From: an uncultured Ruminobacter sp.
GTDB taxonomy: Bacteria; Pseudomonadota; Gammaproteobacteria; Enterobacterales; Succinivibrionaceae
Direction of reading: 5' to 3'
DNA: 64,000 bases
NCBI GenBank assembly: GCA_902764345.1
Contig: CACWVT010000004.1
Span: 17,589-81,588 of the forward strand
This document shows, piece by piece, positions 58,404 to 64,000 of this stretch. The position numbers were made by a program, and so were the translations under genes. How positions within the stretch are numbered: position 1 is the stretch's first letter; every line of letters starts with the position of its first letter. A model generated the notes under the pieces. That model was not told the DNA's origin. It saw only the letters and a list, made by a program, of their open reading frames with translations, and ran no database searches.

Positions 58404-59981
58404 TTATTCCCATTCAATGGTTGCAGGTGGCTTTCCTGACACATCGTAAACCACGCGGCTGATACCGTTGATTTCATTGATGATGCGGTTGGATACACGA
58501 CCAAGCAGATCGTAAGGAAGTTCTGCCCAATGAGCGGTCATGAAGTCAATGGTCTGTACGGCACGCAGTGAAACAACGTAGTCATAGCGGCGACCGTCGC
58601 CCATGACACCTACAGACTTAACCGGCAGGAACACAACGAATGCCTGAGAAACCTTGTGATACCATTCAGCCTTGTAGAGTTCTTCAATGAAGATGGCATC
58701 GGCACGGCGTAAAAGATCGCAGTATTCCTTCTTAACCTCACCGAGAACACGTACGCCGAGTCCAGGACCTGGGAACGGATGACGATAAAGCATTTCATAA
58801 GGAAGGCCGAGTGCAAGACCAATCTTTCTTACTTCATCCTTGAACAGTTCTCTTAAAGGTTCAACGAGGCTGAACTTGAGATCTGGAGGAAGACCGCCCA
58901 CATTGTGGTGAGACTTGATAACCTGAGCCTTACCTGTCTTGGCAGCTGCTGATTCAATTACGTCAGGATAGATGGTACCCTGTGCAAGGAAGGTAACGTC
59001 GGTAAGCTTTCTGGCTTCATCAGCGAACACGTCAATGAATGCCTTACCGATGGCCTTACGCTTGGCTTCAGGATCGCTTACGCCCTTGAGCACTGAAAGG
59101 AAACGGTCTTCTGCATCAACGTATACAATGTTAAGACCGAATTTGTCACCAAACATTTCCTTAACCTGTGCACCTTCGTTTAAACGTAAGAGACCGTTGT
59201 CAACGAATACGCAGGTAAGCTTGTCACCGATTGCCCTGTGCAGAAGAAGTGCGGTTACAGATGAATCCACACCGCCTGAAAGACCGAGCATAACCTTGTT
59301 GTCACCAACAGTTTCCCTGATTCTTGCAATAGCATCTTCGATGATTGCTTCAGGAGACCACAGGCAGTTAAGCTTACAGATCTTCTTAACGAAATTTTCG
59401 AGCATTACTGCACCACTCTTAGTATGGGTCACTTCAGGGTGGAACTGTACGCCATAGAAATTACGCTTCGGATCGTAAATGGCAGCATACGGACAGCTTG
59501 GGGTTGATGCGGTAACTTCAAATCCTTCAGGGATGGCGTCTACCTTATCACCATGGCTCATCCATACTTCAAGCTGCTTTCTGCCGTTTTCGGTCTTATC
59601 ACAGATACCGTCAAACAGCGGATTATTGTCGTTGAGGAGATCAACAGCGGCATAACCGTATTCGCGCATGTTTGAACACTGAACGCTGCCACCCAGCTGT
59701 GCGGACATGGTCTGAAGACCATAGCAGATACCGAGTACAGGCACACCGGCTTCAAACACATATTCAGGAGCTCTAGGAGAACCTTCATCGTTTACTGAGC
59801 ACGGACCGCCGGAAAGAATGATGCCGTCTGGATTGAATTCCTTAATCTGTTCGGCAGTCACGTCGTTAGCCCACAGCTCACAGTAAACACCGATTTCACG
59901 CACACGGCGGGCAATCAGCTGAGTAACCTGGGAACCAAAATCCAAAATCAGGATTTTTTCATTGTGGATATTTTTTTCCAT
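58404..59981 (-). CDS. guaA: GMP synthase (glutamine-hydrolysing)
   Basis: The product has 525 residues. It aminates XMP to GMP. The class I amidotransferase domain shows GICYGLQTM (catalytic Cys) and QFHPEVTHT (His). The ATP-pyrophosphatase domain shows [13 protein letters not shown] near residue 235, and the C-terminal dimerisation domain ends in PPATIEWE. It lies downstream of guaB on the same strand, with a terminator-like hairpin between. TAGGAA precedes the ATG. Confidence 0.98.
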   Translation of the reverse strand: MEKNIHNEKILILDFGSQVTQLIARRVREIGVYCELWANDVTAEQIKEFNPDGIILSGGPCSVNDEGSPRAPEYVFEAGVPVLGICYGLQTMSAQLGGSVQCSNMREYGYAAVDLLNDNNPLFDGICDKTENGRKQLEVWMSHGDKVDAIPEGFEVTASTPSCPYAAIYDPKRNFYGVQFHPEVTHTKSGAVMLENFVKKICKLNCLWSPEAIIEDAIARIRETVGDNKVMLGLSGGVDSSVTALLLHRAIGDKLTCVFVDNGLLRLNEGAQVKEMFGDKFGLNIVYVDAEDRFLSVLKGVSDPEAKRKAIGKAFIDVFADEARKLTDVTFLAQGTIYPDVIESAAAKTGKAQVIKSHHNVGGLPPDLKFSLVEPLRELFKDEVRKIGLALGLPYEMLYRHPFPGPGLGVRVLGEVKKEYCDLLRRADAIFIEELYKAEWYHKVSQAFVVFLPVKSVGVMGDGRRYDYVVSLRAVQTIDFMTAHWAELPYDLLGRVSNRIINEINGISRVVYDVSGKPPATIEWE

Positions 59982-60001
59982 AATAAATAAATTTCCTAAA
60001 T

Positions 60002-60030
60002 AAAAAGCCGGACTGACAGTCCGGTCCGGC
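60002..60030 (-). terminator. Internal terminator or attenuator between guaB and guaA
   Basis: On the minus strand GCCGGAC pairs with GTCCGGC and is followed by TTTTTATTT. It lies 17 bp after the guaB stop and about 21 bp before guaA. No promoter fits between it and guaA. Confidence 0.65.
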
Positions 60031-60046
60031 CTTGTGTGATTACAAA

Positions 60047-61507
60047 TTAAATTCTGTAGTTAGGTGCTTCCTTGGTGATGGTAACATCGTGAACATGAGA
60101 TTCCTTAATACCAGCACCGGTGATACGTACGAACTTAGCCTTGGTACGCATGTCATCAATGGTTGCACAACCGGTAAGACCCATTGCGGAACGGAGGCCG
60201 CCCATCTGCTGATGAACGATGTGCTTCAAAAGTCCCTTATATGGAACACGAGCTTCAATACCTTCCGGAACGAGCTTATCTGCAGCGTTGTCAGACTGGA
60301 AGTATCTGTCGGCACTGCCCTTTGACATTGCACCGAGAGAGCCCATGCCACGGTATGACTTGAATGATCTGCCGCCGAAGAGTTCAACTTCGCCCGGAGC
60401 TTCTTCGGTACCTGCAAACATTGAACCTACCATTACGAGGTTTGCACCTGCGGCGATTGCCTTGGCAATATCACCTGAGAATCTGATACCGCCGTCGGCG
60501 ATAACCTTGATGTCGGTGCCCTTTAATGCTTCAACAGCATTGGAAACGGCAGTAATCTGAGGCACACCGCAACCGGTTACGATACGGGTGGTACAGATAG
60601 AACCAGGGCCGATACCTACCTTAACGGTGCTTGCGCCTGCTTCAGCAACGGCTAAGGCACCTTCAGCGGTAGCCACGTTACCGGCAACGATGTCAATGTT
60701 AGGATAAGCTTCACGGGTAGCCTTGATACGATCAAGAACGCCCTGTGAGTGACCGTGTGATGAATCGATTAAGAGAACGTCAACACCTGCTTCAACGAGA
60801 GCCTTAACACGTTCCTCGTTACCAGCACCGGCACCTACGGCAGCACCGCAACGTAAACGTCCGAGCGCATCCTTACATGCGTTAGGCTTGCTTTCAGCCT
60901 TCTGGAAATCCTTAACGGTAATCATGCCCTTTAACTTGAAGTTTGCATCAGTTACCAGAACCTTTTCAATACGGTTCTTCTGCATTAAGGACTGAACAAC
61001 TTCTCTTGATTCGTTTTCGTGGCAGGTTACGAGACGATCCTTAGGAGTCATGATTTCGTATACTCTCTTGTTGAGATCTGTAACGAATCTTACATCACGA
61101 CCGGTGATGATACCCAGAAGGTCACCTTCGTCGTCAACTACAGGATAACCTGCAAAGCCGTTCTTATGAGTTAATGCCACGATTTCAGCAAGTGTGGTTT
61201 CTGGATGTACGGTTATAGGATCAACAACCACGCCGCTTTCAAACTTCTTTACGCGACGTACTTCATCCGCCTGCTTTTCAATTGACATGTTTTTGTGAAT
61301 GAAACCCAGACCGCCTTCCTGAGCAAGAGCAATTGCAAGATTTGACTCGGTAACGGTATCCATGGCTGCTGAAACCATAGGAATGTTAAGAGTGATATTG
61401 GCGGTTAATTTTGTACGTAAATCTGCGGTATTAGGCAGAACGGTTGAATGAGACGGAACTAAAAGGACATCATCAAATGTTAATGCTTCTTCAACGATTC
61501 TAAGCAT
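60047..61507 (-). CDS. guaB: IMP dehydrogenase
   Basis: The product has about 486 residues. It oxidises IMP to XMP with NAD, the rate-limiting step to guanine nucleotides. A CBS pair (about 90-200) interrupts the TIM barrel. The catalytic Cys loop is [12 protein letters not shown] near 302; the flap has [10 protein letters not shown] near 400. The start [16 protein letters not shown] has GAGG about ten bases upstream; an earlier in-frame ATG would add five residues. Confidence 0.98.
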   Translation of the reverse strand: MLRIVEEALTFDDVLLVPSHSTVLPNTADLRTKLTANITLNIPMVSAAMDTVTESNLAIALAQEGGLGFIHKNMSIEKQADEVRRVKKFESGVVVDPITVHPETTLAEIVALTHKNGFAGYPVVDDEGDLLGIITGRDVRFVTDLNKRVYEIMTPKDRLVTCHENESREVVQSLMQKNRIEKVLVTDANFKLKGMITVKDFQKAESKPNACKDALGRLRCGAAVGAGAGNEERVKALVEAGVDVLLIDSSHGHSQGVLDRIKATREAYPNIDIVAGNVATAEGALAVAEAGASTVKVGIGPGSICTTRIVTGCGVPQITAVSNAVEALKGTDIKVIADGGIRFSGDIAKAIAAGANLVMVGSMFAGTEEAPGEVELFGGRSFKSYRGMGSLGAMSKGSADRYFQSDNAADKLVPEGIEARVPYKGLLKHIVHQQMGGLRSAMGLTGCATIDDMRTKAKFVRITGAGIKESHVHDVTITKEAPNYRI

Positions 61508-61555
61508 GTGGCAAAACCTCACATCAAATAAATTAATGGGTAATTTTGCGTTGAT

Positions 61556-61584
61556 ATTATAGGCATTTAGGTGTCAAAGGTAAA
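61556..61584 (-). promoter_or_regulatory. guaBA promoter
   Basis: On the minus strand TTTACC and TATAAT are 17 bp apart, about 50 bp before guaB. Confidence 0.55.
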
Positions 61585-61751
61585 GAAAAATTTATCATAA
61601 ATCACACTTTTTATTAAAAAATCAAAAATTAGCGGTCATGCAACTACCTTTTCAAGGAAAAACAGATACTCACCTTGTGAATCTACATGAAAAAACCTGT
61701 TCATGACAGGACCGGTCACTGAAGGCACCTTGCCTGCGCACATAACCGGCC

Positions 61752-61937
61752 ATGCCGGATTTTCCCTGCGAAAAAATGTCCGCAGAAACAGGAACAATGA
61801 CCGACAGACAAAAGGACGGAATCACATCAGCATATAATCTTATCAATGTAATATATGATAAAATATTACAATCCGTTTCCCTGTCAGAAAGCAGTCAGAA
61901 ACAGTTACAACATTCGCTTAAACGGGTAAAAACATGA
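61752..61937 (+). CDS. Possible small protein coupled to sppA (up to 61 aa)
   Basis: The frame ends with an ATGA overlap onto the sppA start, a common sign of translational coupling. The C-terminal 45 residues, starting at an ATG at 61797, look helical and mixed-charged. No family is recognised and the ribosome sites are mediocre, so chance is possible. Confidence 0.3.
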   Translation: MPDFPCEKMSAETGTMTDRQKDGITSAYNLINVIYDKILQSVSLSESSQKQLQHSLKRVKT

Positions 61938-63811
61938 GCTTTTGGAAATTTCTGGATATTCTCGGCGGAATAGTAACCTACGTCCGCAATTTCGTAATCA
62001 ACTTCATCTTCCTCATAATTGCGTTTTTCGTGTTCATTGCGATATTGGCATCAATCGCCACAGAACCTGAAGAAACCGTCTGGGAAGCCAATCAGATTGT
62101 CTACATCAATCCACAGTTCACCATCTATGATTCCCCACGCATGGAATCAAGAATTGAGGTTCTGCTAAACGCCATTAACGGAACCAGGTATGAGCATCTC
62201 TATACCGAACAGTTAAGAAAAATTTTTGATGCTGCTGCCGGTGACACTAACGTGAAGGCTGTCGTTCTGGATCTTTCCTCCACCGAAGCTGTAAGACTCG
62301 ACGTGATACATTCACTCACCCCCGCAATTGAAAAGTTCAAAAAGGCAGGCAAGAAAATATTCGCCTATGCCGACTCATATTCACAGTCAACATATGCCCT
62401 TGCCACCTTCGCCGATAAAATCTATCTTTCAAAGTTCGGCGACGTGTCCGTCACCGGCGTTAACGCCAGAAACCTCTATTTCAAGGATTTACTTGACAAT
62501 GTTGAAATAACAGTCTACACACCTAAGGCCGGTACCCACAAGAGTGCGGTTGAACCGTTCAACCGTAACGACATGAGTCCTCAGGTAAAGGAGGAGATGA
62601 ATCTTATCACCTCCGAGCTCTGGAACCAATATACCGACATCATTCAAAAGAACCGTCCGGATCTGGATGTTAACAGCCTGCTTTTCGCATCTGACGAACT
62701 CATTGCCCTTGAAGAAAGCACTCCGGACGACAAGAACATCTATCAGGAGGCCGGAGCCGTTGACGGCATCATGAACAGAAATGCCTTCTTCAAAAACATT
62801 GCTAAGGCTTATAACATCGACTACAGATACAACCATCTAAAGAACAACTACGAATTCGACACCACCGATGCCGAACAGTATTTTGACGGCATCTCCTCCG
62901 CAGATACCCTCGATCCGGACAAAGAGAAAACCATCGGCGTAATATACGGCCTCGGCGAAATCTCCTATCAGGATCCGAATGATTCCGACCTCACGAAGTT
63001 CACCCCTGAACACATTGTTCCGCTTATACAGCGTGCCATCAAGAACAATTACGCAGGTCTTGTTCTCTATCTTAACACTCCGGGCGGAAGCGTAACCGCC
63101 TCAGAAGAAATAAGGGCTGCACTTCAGGAATACAAGGAAAAAACAAATGGCAAAATCGTGGTATACATGTCCGGCATGACAGCCTCAGGCGGCTACTGGA
63201 TTTCCACCGTTGCCGATGAAATCGTAGCACAGCCGTCAACCATAACCGGTTCAATCGGCGTGTTCGGCATGCTCTTCAACGGCTCAAAGCTTACCGATAA
63301 TCTCGGGATCCACGAAGACGGTGTTGGCACGAATCCTAATGCCAACATAAGCTTCACCTCTCCTCTGACCGATAATCAGAAGAAGGTTATTCAGCTTGAA
63401 ATAAACAAGACCTATCACAGCTTCCTGAAGCTGGTTTCCGACAGCAGAAAGATTGACATTGACAAGGTTGATGAGCTTGCACAGGGTAAAATCTACACCG
63501 GCTACCAGGCACTCAATCTGAAGCTTGTTGACAGAATCGGTTCCTTTGACACAGCATTAAATACCCTGATAGACATTACAAAAACCAGAAATCCTCAGGT
63601 TACCGTGCTCATGCCTAAGGACGATAACAGCGTAAGCTCCGTATCCAACCTTCTGGTTAAGGCTGTTGCCCGCTACGACAGACCTATGGCACTCCGTCTT
63701 CTCGACAGAATGATTGATGATAATCCTGCGGTAAAGGCTGCCGTAAAACACGGCTACGGCATAAACGGTGAATCCCAGATAATGATCCAGCCGTACAGCA
63801 TTAGCTACTAG
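61934..63811 (+). CDS. sppA: Signal peptide peptidase A, long (67 kDa) form
   Basis: The product has 625 residues, E. coli SppA 618. One N-terminal membrane helix (about 22-45) anchors tandem ClpP-like domains in the periplasm. The catalytic Lys is in KAGTHKSAVEPF near residue 200 of the first domain and the Ser in SGMTASGGYWIST near 415 of the second, the split dyad of the enterobacterial form. It degrades cleaved signal peptides in the membrane. It is preceded by the ATGA-coupled small frame and followed by a hairpin. Confidence 0.96.
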   Translation: MSFWKFLDILGGIVTYVRNFVINFIFLIIAFFVFIAILASIATEPEETVWEANQIVYINPQFTIYDSPRMESRIEVLLNAINGTRYEHLYTEQLRKIFDAAAGDTNVKAVVLDLSSTEAVRLDVIHSLTPAIEKFKKAGKKIFAYADSYSQSTYALATFADKIYLSKFGDVSVTGVNARNLYFKDLLDNVEITVYTPKAGTHKSAVEPFNRNDMSPQVKEEMNLITSELWNQYTDIIQKNRPDLDVNSLLFASDELIALEESTPDDKNIYQEAGAVDGIMNRNAFFKNIAKAYNIDYRYNHLKNNYEFDTTDAEQYFDGISSADTLDPDKEKTIGVIYGLGEISYQDPNDSDLTKFTPEHIVPLIQRAIKNNYAGLVLYLNTPGGSVTASEEIRAALQEYKEKTNGKIVVYMSGMTASGGYWISTVADEIVAQPSTITGSIGVFGMLFNGSKLTDNLGIHEDGVGTNPNANISFTSPLTDNQKKVIQLEINKTYHSFLKLVSDSRKIDIDKVDELAQGKIYTGYQALNLKLVDRIGSFDTALNTLIDITKTRNPQVTVLMPKDDNSVSSVSNLLVKAVARYDRPMALRLLDRMIDDNPAVKAAVKHGYGINGESQIMIQPYSISY

Positions 63812-63820
63812 GACCCCGTC

Positions 63821-63853
63821 CGGGCACCGGCTTCACACACAGCACGGTGCCCG
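63821..63853 (+). terminator. Hairpin after sppA
   Basis: A perfect 9-bp stem (CGGGCACCG / CGGTGCCCG) with a 15-nt loop but no U-tract. The last 145 bp of the window show no gene. Confidence 0.45.
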
Positions 63854-64000
63854 ATACCAGAAAGTCCGGTTAAGAATGACCAATAGGAATTATTCCAGAC
63901 GAAAAAGGTCTAAGGAAAAGAATAAGAGTACTTACCAGTTATAAAACTTAAGACCAAAAAACTTGTAAAAACAAAGTCTTCAAAATTCATAATTCAACAG

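Noticed and set aside
1-64000. tRNA genes, CRISPR arrays, IS elements, attachment sites
   Set aside because: I looked for T-arm motifs, regular short repeats, transposase motifs and flanking direct repeats in the gaps and saw none.

Overview
The window is one contiguous piece of a gammaproteobacterial chromosome of moderate G+C content. It is dense with housekeeping genes and carries no tRNA, rRNA, CRISPR array, insertion sequence or prophage that I can recognise. Three gene blocks match conserved gammaproteobacterial order: rlmKL-uup-DUF3466, leuS-lptE-holA-nadD-rsfS-rlmH-mrdA-mrdB followed by mltB-rlpA-dacA-ybeD, and pepD/frsA/proB/proA. Several traits fit a fermentative gut anaerobe of the Succinivibrionaceae/Aeromonadales type: a Firmicutes-style AsnA, no lipB after ybeD, a YdiJ-type flavin/FeS oxidoreductase and a MksBEF condensin. 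That family placement is inference, not proof.

Layout. 1-7 kb (minus strand): the end of a PHP-domain nuclease gene, a DUF3466 surface protein with a GlyGly-CTERM-like tail, the ABC-F protein Uup, and the fused 23S rRNA methyltransferase RlmKL with an unusual Arg/Gly-rich tail. 7.4-17 kb (plus): leucyl-tRNA synthetase, outer-membrane LPS assembly (LptE), DNA polymerase III delta, NAD synthesis, ribosome silencing and methylation, then PBP2 and RodA. 17-26 kb: a DUF2799 lipoprotein and luxS (minus), the cell-wall set mltB-rlpA-dacA-ybeD, a SanA protein, ModF and a GT2 glycosyltransferase. 27-30.6 kb (minus): proBA and frsA. 30.6-32 kb: a large AT-rich, gene-free block with a perfect DnaA box. 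32-42 kb: a 73-residue orphan, pepD, ilvIH, ydiJ, hpt and asnA. 42.7-48.5 kb: an MksB-MksE-MksF condensin operon in reversed gene order and without the MksG nuclease. 48.7-64 kb: an LTA-synthase-like sulfatase, a LacI-type regulator, a frameshifted soluble lytic transglycosylase, ung, a divergent RpoD-like sigma factor, guaBA and sppA.

How the parts work together. The central plus-strand block couples elongasome wall synthesis (PBP2, RodA) to wall trimming (MltB, RlpA, PBP5). The guaBA, hpt, proBA, ilvIH and asnA genes supply nucleotides and amino acids. Mks, HolA and Ung serve chromosome organisation, replication and repair.

The most interesting unexplained signals are regulatory. They are a chain of mutually exclusive hairpins ending in a terminator ahead of mltB, and an ilvI leader with a short branched-chain-rich ORF and a terminator that contains the Shine-Dalgarno site. 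There is also a strong-SD upstream ORF overlapping the SD-less start of asnA, a three-helix element before modF, and an internal terminator between guaB and guaA. All helices were found by eye; none was folded or tested for covariation.
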